DNA of 36,519 nt from a virus: the IMG/VR virus record IMGVR_UViG_3300022542_000667, positions 1 through 36,519 of that record. One strand, given 5' to 3'. Of the stretch, positions 23,801 to 32,412 are shown in pieces; positions within the stretch are counted from its first letter, which is position 1, and each line of letters starts with the position of its first letter. A model generated the notes under the pieces. It had not been told where the DNA came from, did no database searches, and saw only the letters and a program-made list of their open reading frames with translations. The translations under genes were made by a program, and so were the position numbers.

Positions 23801-24229
23801 ATGACAGAGCGAGAAGAACTAGCCTATCTAGCGGGAGTCCTTGATTCAGACGGATCAATCATGATCCACCAAAGATGCAGGCAACGAGCGCCGGGGTCGT
23901 GCACGCGAAATGATGTCCGTCTTGTAATCTCCGTAGCGCAAATGCGGCCAGAAGCTGTGAAGCTCTTCCAGGAGCACTTTGGCGGAAATATCTGTCGAGA
24001 GCGAACGCACAATCTCTACAAGTGGCAAGCCTGTTGTCGAAAAGCCGCGCATGTTGTTCAAACCATAGCCCCGTATCTTCGACTTAAACGAACACAGGCG
24101 TGGCTAGCGCAAGAGTTCCTCGCGCAACGTGGGAAACGGTATGGCGGAAAGCCCCTCACCGCAGAAGAGAAAGCACTCCGTGTAGGTTTTGCTCTCGCTA
24201 TGCAGACGGCAAATAGGGAGTATCTGTAG
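23801..24229 (+). CDS. LAGLIDADG-family homing endonuclease, 142 aa
   Basis: Residues 7-20, LAYLAGVLDSDGSI, are a LAGLIDADG motif with the catalytic acid in DSDG. Later segments 'AVKLFQEHFGGNI' and 'IAPYLRLKRTQAWLAQEFL' align with the endonuclease at 8256-8657 ('AFQRVFGGTL', 'LRPYLRVKALEADLIL'), so the two are related. One motif implies a homodimer. It lies exactly between the adaptor pair and the nozzle-like gene, and its TAG overlaps the next GTG start by one base. The free-standing, non-disruptive placement fits intergenic homing, with target likely in a related phage lacking the gene. Confidence 0.87.
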   Translation: MTEREELAYLAGVLDSDGSIMIHQRCRQRAPGSCTRNDVRLVISVAQMRPEAVKLFQEHFGGNICRERTHNLYKWQACCRKAAHVVQTIAPYLRLKRTQAWLAQEFLAQRGKRYGGKPLTAEEKALRVGFALAMQTANREYL

Positions 24230-26229
24230 TGGCGACAGAGACAGACGATACTTTCCAACTCGGGCCAACCGCCGGGGACTTGGACACCTACTGCGTGTAC
24301 GGGCCTATCCTCGCACGCGCCATCACTGAGTTCTCTGCCGGACTGAAGGTCGGGCGTGCAACTTACGATGAACGGGAGCACTGCTTTTGGCTAGTCCTAG
24401 ATGACTTCAGTGGTGGCGTGGGCTACAAGAAGCTCGACATGCGCGAGCAGCTTGGCACTTGCTGGGACAACGTGGGCGGCGTAGACATCCGCTTCGGGGG
24501 CCGCGTCATCCTACCGCCAGATATCGACACCCTCGCCGCCTCCCCTGGCAGCTACGACTACGGGATCGTCGGCCCGGTAGGGCGAATGCCCTACCTCCTG
24601 TCGGCTATTGGCGGGGCGAGCGGGCACCTGTACGTCGGCATCGGCGACGAGATCTACCAAACGCCTGCTGCCCGCACCTCCTTGACGCACCGCGGCACTA
24701 TAACTAACTGTAAGCGTATCAACTCCATCGTCGAGTTCTGCGAGCCTGGTGGAACCCGCTACCTATATGCCGCTGGTACTGATGCTTCCGGTACAACCTA
24801 CATGTTCCGCTCCACGGACGGCACCACCTGGGCTATCGTCCCAGACAGTACCTGGCTAGGAGCAAAGAAGTGCATAGAAGATGTCACTGTCTACAACAAG
24901 GGTGGTGGTGTGAATCTCCTGGTAGGCGCCACACCTATTGCCAAGATCGTCATGTCCACGGACGGCGTAGAGTGGAGCGACGACAATGCCACAGAGCCGG
25001 TCACATATTACGACTCCGGCTACGGGGCTGTGACCTTCATGGGAACAGCAACTGGTCACTGGGGGGGTCCAGCCATCTACTTCATCAATGCCGGAAAGCT
25101 CTACGCCCTCGACTTTGATAACCAGACAGCCCATCCGATCAACCTGGGTAGCGCGCTGCGCCTCGTTACGGGCTGCATCCACCAGGACTCGGTGGTTGTA
25201 ACTGACTCGTTCGCGGTCTACCAGTACCTCGCCGGTGGAATCGAGACCGTCCGGCAGATTGGGCCGCGCGTGAAGGATGGACTCCCGCCATGTATGGCTA
25301 CTGGCTGCATTACCTGCCTGTTCTCTGACGGCGAGTTCCTCTACGCCGTCTGGTCGCTAGCTGGCACCACCCAGCTAATGGTCCATACTGGCACCGGCTG
25401 GACGCCAGTTGGCCCAGCAATCGCCACCTTCGCCTCCTTTGTGGGCTTCATGGAGCGCCTGCCTGTCCTCTTCACAGCAACACAGTCTCGGCGGATCTGG
25501 ATCATGGGCTCCGCGGCGTACAACAGCACTACCGGTGCGGGCGCCAGGCTCTACACAGTCCCCCCGCACGGCCGCAGTCCAATAATGGGCACGGACGAAT
25601 TCTCGAATGGACCACTCTCCTTCATAACCGGGTGGATCGACGGTGGATTCGCAGACCTAAAGGGTGTCCTGTACAAGATGAAGATCGACGCTTTCTACCT
25701 CACCGCAAACGAGACAGTGAAGGTCGAGTACCGCCTTGATAATTCCGAGGGCGGATGGACTGAGCTCGGTACTTTCAACAACACAACCATAGAGCTGTGG
25801 TTCGATAGCGCAACCCACCAGGGTATCGAGTTCCGAACAGTCCAACTCCAGATCACACTCAACCGGGCAGATGGCGACAACACGCTATCGCCCGATGCAC
25901 GTGCGTTAATCCTAGCCTACGATAAGAAGCCAGAGCTGCGCACAGCTTGGACTATCAGGGTGGACATCAACCGCATGGTCGAGCAGCCTGCCCAGTACCA
26001 GATCGACTCGGCAGACGCAACGGTTGATCGCATCTGGGAGAAGCTGAAGACACTGTACGACACGAAGCCCCTCCTAGTGATGAAGGTCCCCACTATCGAG
26101 ACGGAGGGCCACATCCTGGTGCACATTGCAGATCTGCCGCTCTCGCTTGACGACTTCCGCACCGAGGCTAAGGCACGAGGTTACGTGGAGCTTCAGCTTA
26201 TCCAGCCGTTGGCGTATGTGGCGCCATAG
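24229..26229 (+). CDS. Tail nozzle-like protein with propeller-type repeats, 666 aa
   Basis: The protein contains repeated four-stranded-blade-like segments: 'GHLYVGIGDEIYQTPAARTS', 'RYLYAAGTDASGTTYMFRST', 'VNLLVGATPIAKIVMSTDGV', 'PAIYFINAGKLYALDFDN', 'EFLYAVWSLAGTTQLMVHTG'. These indicate a beta-propeller, as in T7 gp12-type nozzle proteins that follow the adaptor. The C-terminal third (VEYRLDNSEGGWTELGTFNN onward) looks like beta-sandwich domains. The gene uses GTG, with AGGGAG 8 nt upstream. Its location after two adaptor-like genes supports the nozzle assignment; a receptor-binding hub protein is the alternative. Confidence 0.6.
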   Translation: MATETDDTFQLGPTAGDLDTYCVYGPILARAITEFSAGLKVGRATYDEREHCFWLVLDDFSGGVGYKKLDMREQLGTCWDNVGGVDIRFGGRVILPPDIDTLAASPGSYDYGIVGPVGRMPYLLSAIGGASGHLYVGIGDEIYQTPAARTSLTHRGTITNCKRINSIVEFCEPGGTRYLYAAGTDASGTTYMFRSTDGTTWAIVPDSTWLGAKKCIEDVTVYNKGGGVNLLVGATPIAKIVMSTDGVEWSDDNATEPVTYYDSGYGAVTFMGTATGHWGGPAIYFINAGKLYALDFDNQTAHPINLGSALRLVTGCIHQDSVVVTDSFAVYQYLAGGIETVRQIGPRVKDGLPPCMATGCITCLFSDGEFLYAVWSLAGTTQLMVHTGTGWTPVGPAIATFASFVGFMERLPVLFTATQSRRIWIMGSAAYNSTTGAGARLYTVPPHGRSPIMGTDEFSNGPLSFITGWIDGGFADLKGVLYKMKIDAFYLTANETVKVEYRLDNSEGGWTELGTFNNTTIELWFDSATHQGIEFRTVQLQITLNRADGDNTLSPDARALILAYDKKPELRTAWTIRVDINRMVEQPAQYQIDSADATVDRIWEKLKTLYDTKPLLVMKVPTIETEGHILVHIADLPLSLDDFRTEAKARGYVELQLIQPLAYVAP

Positions 26230-26241
26230 TGGGGGGCCAAC

Positions 26242-26766
26242 ATGTCGATAGCTCCTCAGGCTCCCAGAGTCCCACGAGCCCCGGCCCGCCGTAGAACCTT
26301 CGAGCGCGAGGGGCGCGAACAGCGTCCCTTCAAGATCGAGTTCCCACTTTCGGATGAGGCAAACGAGGAACTCTTGGAAGAGTTCGCCGCATGGCACGCC
26401 GCTACGAACGGCTCCTGGCCCGAGTTCATCTGCTGGAAATGGTTGGTCAATGAGAAGCAGCAGAAAGAGGGCCTCGACTTCTACTTCCAGCACCCCCTGT
26501 TCGGCGGGCGGACGGTCTACGGTGGGTTCCTACTTGACTTCTACTTCCCAGCGAAGAACTTGGGTTGGCGGGTGATGGGCATCCGCTGGCACCTTCTCCG
26601 CCCACGTGACCGCGCGCGTGACCTAGTGGCAAAGCAGACATTAGAGTCACGTGGTATCAGGATAGTGGACGTTTGGGAGGATGACATTGCGAACCGGAAA
26701 GGGTACACGCTAGAGCAAGCATGGCGGGGTAACGGACTCCGACCAAGAAGGACACAAGCAGACTAA
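26242..26766 (+). CDS. PD-(D/E)XK-fold nuclease-like protein with altered active site, 174 aa
   Basis: The central part follows the DUF559/VSR-like nuclease pattern: 'SWPEFICWKWLVNE' (helix with Glu61), 'YFQHPLFGGRTVYGGFLLDF' (strand with Asp99 in DF), 'LGWRVMGIRWHLLRPRDRAR' and 'LESRGIRIVDVWEDD'. In active members the third element reads 'IEVDGxxWH'; here it is R-V-M-G-I-R-W-H, so the usual catalytic Glu is Arg110 and the Asp is Met112. This suggests a nuclease fold retained as a structural or binding module. I recall similar proteins near phage tail genes, though I could not verify this. The first 30 residues are a Pro/Arg-rich tail. Confidence 0.6.
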   Translation: MSIAPQAPRVPRAPARRRTFEREGREQRPFKIEFPLSDEANEELLEEFAAWHAATNGSWPEFICWKWLVNEKQQKEGLDFYFQHPLFGGRTVYGGFLLDFYFPAKNLGWRVMGIRWHLLRPRDRARDLVAKQTLESRGIRIVDVWEDDIANRKGYTLEQAWRGNGLRPRRTQAD

Positions 26767-29700
26767 TGTGGTATTTAGTAGCAGCTCTTGATGAGGATTA
26801 CCGGCCACTGGCGAACGTCAGGATCGAGGCCATCGCCCTGTGGAGCTGGCCGGACGTAGCTGATTCGAAGACGACCGGCCAGGACGGCACGGCTATATTC
26901 TCCTCATTGGGCGGTAGTGTCTATTTCAAGGCGTGCACGCCACGCTATTCCGGCGGCGCCCGAGACCGCACCTTCCGCGGGGATGTGAAGATCCAGGTCG
27001 TTGGGATCTGGGGTGACGGGCAGATGAACGCCGATATGGTGGTGGACTCCAACGGTAAGGGCACCCACCTGACGCTCTTTGGAGCAAGTGGCGCCTTGGA
27101 GGCCGCCATCGCCCTTGGCGCCAACACCGAGACATTCATCTGGATCTGCGCCACGCACTCGGAAAGCCGCACGGCGACCCACACGATCTCCATGCTCTCG
27201 GCCAACCAGCGTATTATCATCATGGGCGGCGGTCAGTTTGAGCATAACATCCACTTCAATTTCAACGGGCCTGCCATCACGCACAACGACGGCTCTGGTG
27301 ACGGTGCGGGCGCCGAGCTACTCTTCGAGCACATGGGCTTCACGCGGGACACTGGTAAGTCTGGGGCGTTCATGGAGGTCTCCGGGGGCGGCTACGTTGT
27401 CAAACTGTGGTTCAACGACGTGGATTTCAGCGCCGCCGGGACCTGGACATACCTCCTCGACTATGACACTGCTACTTCGGGCATCTTCCGGGGCCTGACC
27501 CTCAACGGCTGCACAGGCGTGATGAACGCCATCGCTGCTACTACTACAGCAGGCAGTGCCGTTGGCCACCTCATCATGCATGACTGCGATATGGCGCTCG
27601 TGAACCTCATCGAGCGGGATGACAACACGGACGTCGACCTCTTCACCGAGCTGATAGTCACCAACAACAAGCTCACCGTCTCTGGCTACCTCCTGAAGCT
27701 CGCCTACACGCACGCTAGCACTGAGGAGGTGACCATCTCCGGCAACGTCTTCCTTCACACCGGCGCGGTGAACTTCATCGAGCTCGGCACGGCTGCGAGC
27801 AACAACATCAGTCGCGTGACTATCGTAGGCAACACCTACTACGGAAGCGCGGGCGGGTGCGCGTTCGCCCTCCTCGATGTTGCTACGGGCGCATTCCTTG
27901 GTGTGGCTATCGTGGGCAATAGCCTCACCGGACCTGGCTCCGGGACGGCCATCACAGTCAACGACACCGCCACCGACTGCCTGTTCCTCAATGCCTACTA
28001 CGGCTGGGACACGAATCTTACCGGTGCCCCCACAGGCATTCCCCCGGGTGAGATAGGCTACACGCCGGGAGACGGCGCTGACTGGGTAGACCCCGACCCC
28101 GACGATGTGGCCGAGGGGCTAGACGACCTGGCCAAGCGCCTGCAGGATGTCACGGAGGTCGACTTCTTCGTCGGGACAGCGACAGGCGAGCTCAGCGCCG
28201 AGATTGTCTGCACCTATGCCCGAGGGTCCATTATCTACGGCGGCGCCTCAGCGTGGGGCGTGCTGCCCGTAGGAGTGGCAGGCACCTACCTGGCCGCTGA
28301 CGGTACTGACGTTTCCTGGACGAACCTGACGGACTACAGCGTCACCCTCGGCCTAGACGAGCTGGAGATTAGCGACGCCAACTTCTTCCTTGGCCTCGTC
28401 ACCAACCCGAAGATTGTCTTCGATACCGGCAGCGACGACCTCTACTATGACCGGGCGAGCAACGTGTACCACTTTCGCGTTGGTGGGTCGGACATACTCA
28501 CCGCCGATGCCAACGCGGTCAAGGTCGATGTTATCAACGAGTTGACAGGAGCCGCCGGTGTGACCGTCGAGGGCACCAAGCTCCTTGACTCCCTCCTCGA
28601 ACTTGCCGAAATCACGAAGCCTGCGAACCCCGCTGACGGCTACGGTCGCCTCTACATGAAGAACGACGACAAGGTGTACTTCCTTGCCACTGGCGGGACG
28701 GAGTACGACCTTACGGCTGCGGTCGTGGCGCCGGGGCACGCAATACTCGATGGCTCAGTACACACCGATTCGATGGCTGATGCCGTCTCGCGGGGCTCCC
28801 TCATCTACGGCAACGCAACTCCGAAGTGGGATGAGTTAACCGTTGGTGCCTATGGTTCTGTGCTGCGTGCAGATGGCACGGACGCCTATTGGTCTACGAG
28901 CCTCGCCCTGGCTGGGACACTCCTAGTAGATGCCATCAATGAGTACAGTGGGAGCGCGGGTGTGACTGTCGAGGGAGTGCTCCTCAAGGACACCGAGATT
29001 ACCCTGGCGAAGGACGGCAACATTGACCTCGCCTTGGGCGCAACTGATGCGAATACTACCTTCCTGGTGGACTACCCAAACATCTCAACAGCAAATGCTC
29101 TCTTCCGAATCTTCCGGCAGACGAATACTTCAGGTAGCGCCGACTTCCAAATCTTTAAGGCTGACGGCACGACCACTCTTGCTTTCGAGGTGCAGGCCGA
29201 CCAACAGCTTGTCCGTGTCCCCGGCACGCTCACTGTTAATACTATCAACGAATACACGGGCGCTGTCGGTGTAACTATCGAAGGTTCGCTGCTGAAGGAT
29301 TCTATCGTCTACCCCGTCTCGACGGACGCGAACTTCCACTTGGGCGCTTCCATCTTTGGCTGCCCCTTCATCATGTTCGACGCGGGCAGTGATTATCTGA
29401 TTTATGACCGGCCAAACAACGAATTTCAATTCTGGATTGGCGGGGCAATTGAACTAAAGATTGACCCTCTTCGTGTTTGGATGAACGAAGACCTGGAGGT
29501 TGACGGCGGCCTGACGGTTGGAGATGCTACACCAGGCGACGACTTCCTGCTCCTGAAGTTCAACACCTCGCGGGCGTGGCAGTTCGAGACGGACGGTGCG
29601 GATGGCGCAAGTCAGGCCCTCGCGCTGCGGGCGCTAGTAGACAACAAGAGCTTCTGGATTGGCGGGTCTGGGAGCCAGAAGATACTTGAGGTGCAAGTTG

Positions 29701-29879
29701 GATCGACCCCGCAACTGGGGTTTTTCGGCGTGACCCCGGCAGCACGGGCGTCCGCGTACACGACCTCGAACGTGAGTGCAGACCGGGCCTTCGACGCGAA
29801 CGCCACGACGATAGATGAATTGGCCGACGTGCTGGCAACGCTCATCGCAGACCTAAAGACATACGGGCTGTTGCAATAG
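26766..29879 (+). CDS. Multi-domain tail fibre/tailspike, 1037 aa
   Basis: Probably the main receptor-binding fibre. Domains: residues 1-75, an Ig-like module ('YRPLANVRIEAIALW...TTGQDGTAIF') of the carboxypeptidase-regulatory type; about 95-410, a right-handed beta-helix with many 'VTIVGNTYYG'-like rungs; then a collar-like region. Fibre repeats follow: 'RGS[IL]IYG...W..L.VG..G..L.ADGTD..W' near 485 and 676, and 'INE[YL]TG..GVT[VI]EG..L.D' near 588, 722 and 825. The end, ARASAYTTSNVSADRAFDAN and TIDELADVLATLIADLK, matches the common C-terminal trimerisation tail of phage fibres. It may bind or cleave surface sugars; no catalytic residues are assigned. Confidence 0.8.
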   Translation: MWYLVAALDEDYRPLANVRIEAIALWSWPDVADSKTTGQDGTAIFSSLGGSVYFKACTPRYSGGARDRTFRGDVKIQVVGIWGDGQMNADMVVDSNGKGTHLTLFGASGALEAAIALGANTETFIWICATHSESRTATHTISMLSANQRIIIMGGGQFEHNIHFNFNGPAITHNDGSGDGAGAELLFEHMGFTRDTGKSGAFMEVSGGGYVVKLWFNDVDFSAAGTWTYLLDYDTATSGIFRGLTLNGCTGVMNAIAATTTAGSAVGHLIMHDCDMALVNLIERDDNTDVDLFTELIVTNNKLTVSGYLLKLAYTHASTEEVTISGNVFLHTGAVNFIELGTAASNNISRVTIVGNTYYGSAGGCAFALLDVATGAFLGVAIVGNSLTGPGSGTAITVNDTATDCLFLNAYYGWDTNLTGAPTGIPPGEIGYTPGDGADWVDPDPDDVAEGLDDLAKRLQDVTEVDFFVGTATGELSAEIVCTYARGSIIYGGASAWGVLPVGVAGTYLAADGTDVSWTNLTDYSVTLGLDELEISDANFFLGLVTNPKIVFDTGSDDLYYDRASNVYHFRVGGSDILTADANAVKVDVINELTGAAGVTVEGTKLLDSLLELAEITKPANPADGYGRLYMKNDDKVYFLATGGTEYDLTAAVVAPGHAILDGSVHTDSMADAVSRGSLIYGNATPKWDELTVGAYGSVLRADGTDAYWSTSLALAGTLLVDAINEYSGSAGVTVEGVLLKDTEITLAKDGNIDLALGATDANTTFLVDYPNISTANALFRIFRQTNTSGSADFQIFKADGTTTLAFEVQADQQLVRVPGTLTVNTINEYTGAVGVTIEGSLLKDSIVYPVSTDANFHLGASIFGCPFIMFDAGSDYLIYDRPNNEFQFWIGGAIELKIDPLRVWMNEDLEVDGGLTVGDATPGDDFLLLKFNTSRAWQFETDGADGASQALALRALVDNKSFWIGGSGSQKILEVQVGSTPQLGFFGVTPAARASAYTTSNVSADRAFDANATTIDELADVLATLIADLKTYGLLQ

Positions 29880-29889
29880 GAGAATGACA

Positions 29890-30393
29890 ATGAAACACGG
29901 AAGCGTTCGGCTGGCAACGGTCAAGGACTGGGAGATTTTGCAGAGCCTCTTGGAAGCGGTTGGCCAGCTTTGGAGTGAGGAGGCTATCTGTGAACGAATC
30001 GAAGACCCTAAGCAGATTGTCATGCTCTGGCGGAACGAGCAGGGTGGAGACTGCGCCTTCTGGTTCTCCCGCGATGTGGGCAACAACACCGTCGTCTGGG
30101 GGCCGATAGGCGGTCCTATCAAGGATAAGGAGCGATGGTGGGAAGCCGCGATTGCTCTGGGCAAAGCGAGCGCGGAAGAGGGCAAGCGCCGCTGGCCTGG
30201 CATGAATGCGCGGCGACGGCGGATCGTCTTCAAGATATGGCCATACCAGAAGGTCCTCATGGAGGTCCTGGAGAGTAGGTTCGGGCTGACCCCCTCGGAG
30301 CACACTGATGACGAGAAGGGCGTCAGGACCTATGAACTAGGCCGCAAGAAGATGCTGGACAAGGCGACAGAGTTGGCAGCGAGGCCACGCTGA
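29890..30393 (+). CDS. GNAT-like acyltransferase fold protein, 167 aa
   Basis: The order of predicted elements fits GNAT N-acetyltransferases: VRLATVKDWEILQSLLEAVG (strand plus helix 1), QIVMLWRNEQGGDCAFWFSR and NTVVWGPIGGPIK (central strands), ERWWEAAIALGKASAEEGKR (helix), RIVFKIW, and VLMEVLESRFGLTP near the end. The usual R/Q-x-x-G-x-G/A acetyl-CoA loop is not evident, so activity is doubtful. Genes of this type sit behind fibre genes in several phages. I use the ATG at 29890 because AGGAG is 7 nt upstream of it and only 1 nt from the ATG at 29884. Its function could be virion modification or a purely structural role. Confidence 0.45.
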   Translation: MKHGSVRLATVKDWEILQSLLEAVGQLWSEEAICERIEDPKQIVMLWRNEQGGDCAFWFSRDVGNNTVVWGPIGGPIKDKERWWEAAIALGKASAEEGKRRWPGMNARRRRIVFKIWPYQKVLMEVLESRFGLTPSEHTDDEKGVRTYELGRKKMLDKATELAARPR

Positions 30394-31754
30394 TGGCCTG
30401 GACGTGGTGGAAAATTGCTGGTGGCGAATCTGGCTCGAAGATACTGGAGACGTGGAACTCAACTGCTGTGAGTAGTTCGGTCTCTGGGGTGCGCAAAAAG
30501 ACGGGTGCCTATAGCATCCTGTTGCCCCTGGATTCAAACGGTGCCAATGCAGTCTTCTCACTACACGTGTCACCTGCGGATGGCCGTATCTGGGTGCTCC
30601 AAGCACAGATATGGACCGGAACCCCCTCATCCGAACTGGGCCTATACTCAGCATATTTACATGCCGGTGATGACCGCTATCTGCGTCTAGGGACAGACCG
30701 AAAGCTCCGGCTCTATGACGATGGTGGAAACCTGATAAATGGCCCCTCTACGACAGCGTTTACGGAGAACGATTGGACCGAGTTCACATTCATTATCGAC
30801 GCCCTGACTTTGGGAAGCGACCACGTATGGACGTGGCTGTATATCGACGGGACTGAGGATGCGGCTTGGGCAAAAGATTTGGGCACATGGGCTGGTCTTG
30901 CTTGGAATACTACTGGTGCAGCCTTGGGCGAGGACCTCCCGGGTGGCGTCAGTCGTGGGACGAAGGTGTATGCGGATGACATCACATGCCGAACCTCCAC
31001 GACGGCGGGCGATGCTCCGCACCTTGCCGCCTACCCCCGCATGGCCATATTGGATCAGCCGACCGTTGCGGACGATACCCGGGACTGGGCCGCCAAAGGT
31101 GGTGGGGCCGGAACCTGGACAGAGTGGGATGAGCTTGGCGATGACGACGGCGACACCTCGTACAACGAGGACAATGCGACCAGCCAGGAGCAGCTTAGCG
31201 ACATGGATGCCGCCGGGGACGTGGGCCTGCCGGACCCCTGCACGGTTGAGGCCGTGTGTCATTGGGCGGTGTTAAAGAGCGTGGCTGATGGTGGTACAAA
31301 GTGGGCCGTAGACCGTGTAGTGCAGTTAGGCGTGAACGAGGAGACAATCGCTCAGTCCGATCCTGGCGCCGTTTATAAGGCTTACCAGTGGAACGTCCTC
31401 GATAAGCCTGGTGGCGGTGCCTGGGTGCGTGCTGACATCACCAACGATGGCGACCTAGTCATGGGCTACCGGACGGGTGATGCCGACCACGACATATTCT
31501 GCCGCGTGACACAGTTCATGGGAATGTGGGTCTACTCGGAGGCAGACTTGCCACTGGGAACAACGCCGACGCTGCTGGGAAGACTCTTTGGCTCGATTCT
31601 GAGTAGTGAACTGGTCCCCAATGACTTCGGTGCGGACGAGCGGCGCTTCGGTGCCGTTCCCAGCGCCGAGACCGTGGCCGCAGATTTTGGCGCAGATGAG
31701 CGACGCTTCGGCGTGGTGCCAACGGACGAACAAGTACCTAATGACCTTACCTAA
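30393..31754 (+). CDS. Lectin-like tail protein with C-terminal 20-residue repeats, 453 aa
   Basis: Residues about 1-200 have the strand order and Gly/Trp pattern of a concanavalin/laminin-G-like sugar-binding domain (KKTGAYSILLPLDSNGANAV, RYLRLGTDRKLRLYDDGGNL, WTEFTFIIDALT). Residues 210-400 form a second, acidic, beta-rich domain. The end carries a perfect-looking tandem repeat with a 20-residue period: DFGADERRFGAVP at 411 and DFGADERRFGVVP at 431, each preceded by 'SxExV' or equivalent, then a third partial unit. Placed after the main fibre, it may be an accessory fibre or tip protein. Its TAA overlaps the opposing gene's stop. Confidence 0.65.
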   Translation: MAWTWWKIAGGESGSKILETWNSTAVSSSVSGVRKKTGAYSILLPLDSNGANAVFSLHVSPADGRIWVLQAQIWTGTPSSELGLYSAYLHAGDDRYLRLGTDRKLRLYDDGGNLINGPSTTAFTENDWTEFTFIIDALTLGSDHVWTWLYIDGTEDAAWAKDLGTWAGLAWNTTGAALGEDLPGGVSRGTKVYADDITCRTSTTAGDAPHLAAYPRMAILDQPTVADDTRDWAAKGGGAGTWTEWDELGDDDGDTSYNEDNATSQEQLSDMDAAGDVGLPDPCTVEAVCHWAVLKSVADGGTKWAVDRVVQLGVNEETIAQSDPGAVYKAYQWNVLDKPGGGAWVRADITNDGDLVMGYRTGDADHDIFCRVTQFMGMWVYSEADLPLGTTPTLLGRLFGSILSSELVPNDFGADERRFGAVPSAETVAADFGADERRFGVVPTDEQVPNDLT

Positions 31755-32074
31755 TCCGGGTCGAGCTGCTCTTCGGGATCCTCCCCCTCCTCTTTCGGCC
31801 GTAGCTCCTTGAGCTCCGCTTCCAGCTTGGTCTTCTCCTGGAAGAGAACCATGAGCCCCTGCCGCATCTCCTGCGCCTGCATACGGAGGACGTTGATCTC
31901 TACGGTCTGCGTACCAATAGCCTTGAGCAGATCGTCCACACCAACACGCGCCTGACCACCAGGGGGGGCACCAGGCGGCGGCCCAGCGGCCTCTTCAGTT
32001 CCGGCCTCGGGTGCGGGGGTAAGGGCGGGCTCAGTCGGGGGGGACGTTTGTTCGGGCCGCTTGTTCCTGGACAT
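31751..32074 (-). CDS. Coiled-coil protein with Pro/Ala-rich N-terminus, 107 aa
   Basis: The first 45 residues are Pro/Ala/Glu-rich and probably disordered. Residues 48-95 (VDDLLKAIGTQTVEINVLRM, QEMRQGLMVLFQEKTKLEAE) form a likely coiled coil, followed by a very acidic tail. Not recognised as a family; a small assembly chaperone or a fibre-assembly protein would fit. The ATG at 32074, 6 nt after AGGAGG, is chosen over an upstream ATG at 32110. It is read from its own promoter toward the virion operon and shares a 4-nt stop overlap with it. Confidence 0.65.
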   Translation of the reverse strand: MSRNKRPEQTSPPTEPALTPAPEAGTEEAAGPPPGAPPGGQARVGVDDLLKAIGTQTVEINVLRMQAQEMRQGLMVLFQEKTKLEAELKELRPKEEGEDPEEQLDPD

Positions 32075-32091
32075 CTGGGACCTCCTGCTGT

Positions 32092-32142
32092 TTGTATTCC
32101 TTCTTCGCATCTAGTATAATATAAAGTAGTGGGTTTTGTCAA
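32092..32142. promoter_or_regulatory. Overlapping divergent promoters
   Basis: Minus strand: TTGACA (32142-32137), 18-bp spacer, TATACT (32118-32113), a strong promoter for the coiled-coil gene. Plus strand: a perfect TATAAT (32115-32120) with a weak TTGTAT (32092-32097) 17 bp upstream, which could drive the holin-like gene. The two -10 boxes overlap by four bases, so both cannot be open together. The plus-strand gene starts at 32143, next to the minus -35 box, and has no clear ribosome binding site. Confidence 0.65.
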
Positions 32143-32412
32143 ATGAACGGTGACGAGCTAGGCCAACTACGTGAATACCTCGACGATAGGTTTGGAAACA
32201 TCGACGAGCGTTTCACTGCGTTGGACAAGAGAATCACGGTCAATGCTGAAGAGCGACTGGCCGAGGTCACTAGCATCCGCGACCAACTTGACCGCCACAT
32301 GAAGCGTAACCACGGTGCCGGTAATGCCCAGACGCTAAAGAAAGGCGGCATCGGCGCTATCTTGGCCTCCGCCGCCTACGCTATCTTTGAGATGATCAAG
32401 CGAATGTCCTAG
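32143..32412 (+). CDS. Holin-like protein with coiled coil and one TM segment, 89 aa
   Basis: Residues 1-60 (LGQLREYLDDRFGNIDERFT, LAEVTSIRDQLDRHMKRNHG) are a heptad-rich charged coil, and residues 69-86 (GGIGAILASAAYAIFEMIKR) form one membrane segment followed by a basic end. This coil-then-TM layout is that of XhlA/BhlA-type and related small phage membrane proteins linked to lysis. No endolysin is visible in the window, so the lysis role is inferred. It is the only rightward gene in the right arm. Its TAG stop shares the CTAG tetranucleotide with the stop of the opposing 58-aa gene. Confidence 0.6.
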   Translation: MNGDELGQLREYLDDRFGNIDERFTALDKRITVNAEERLAEVTSIRDQLDRHMKRNHGAGNAQTLKKGGIGAILASAAYAIFEMIKRMS

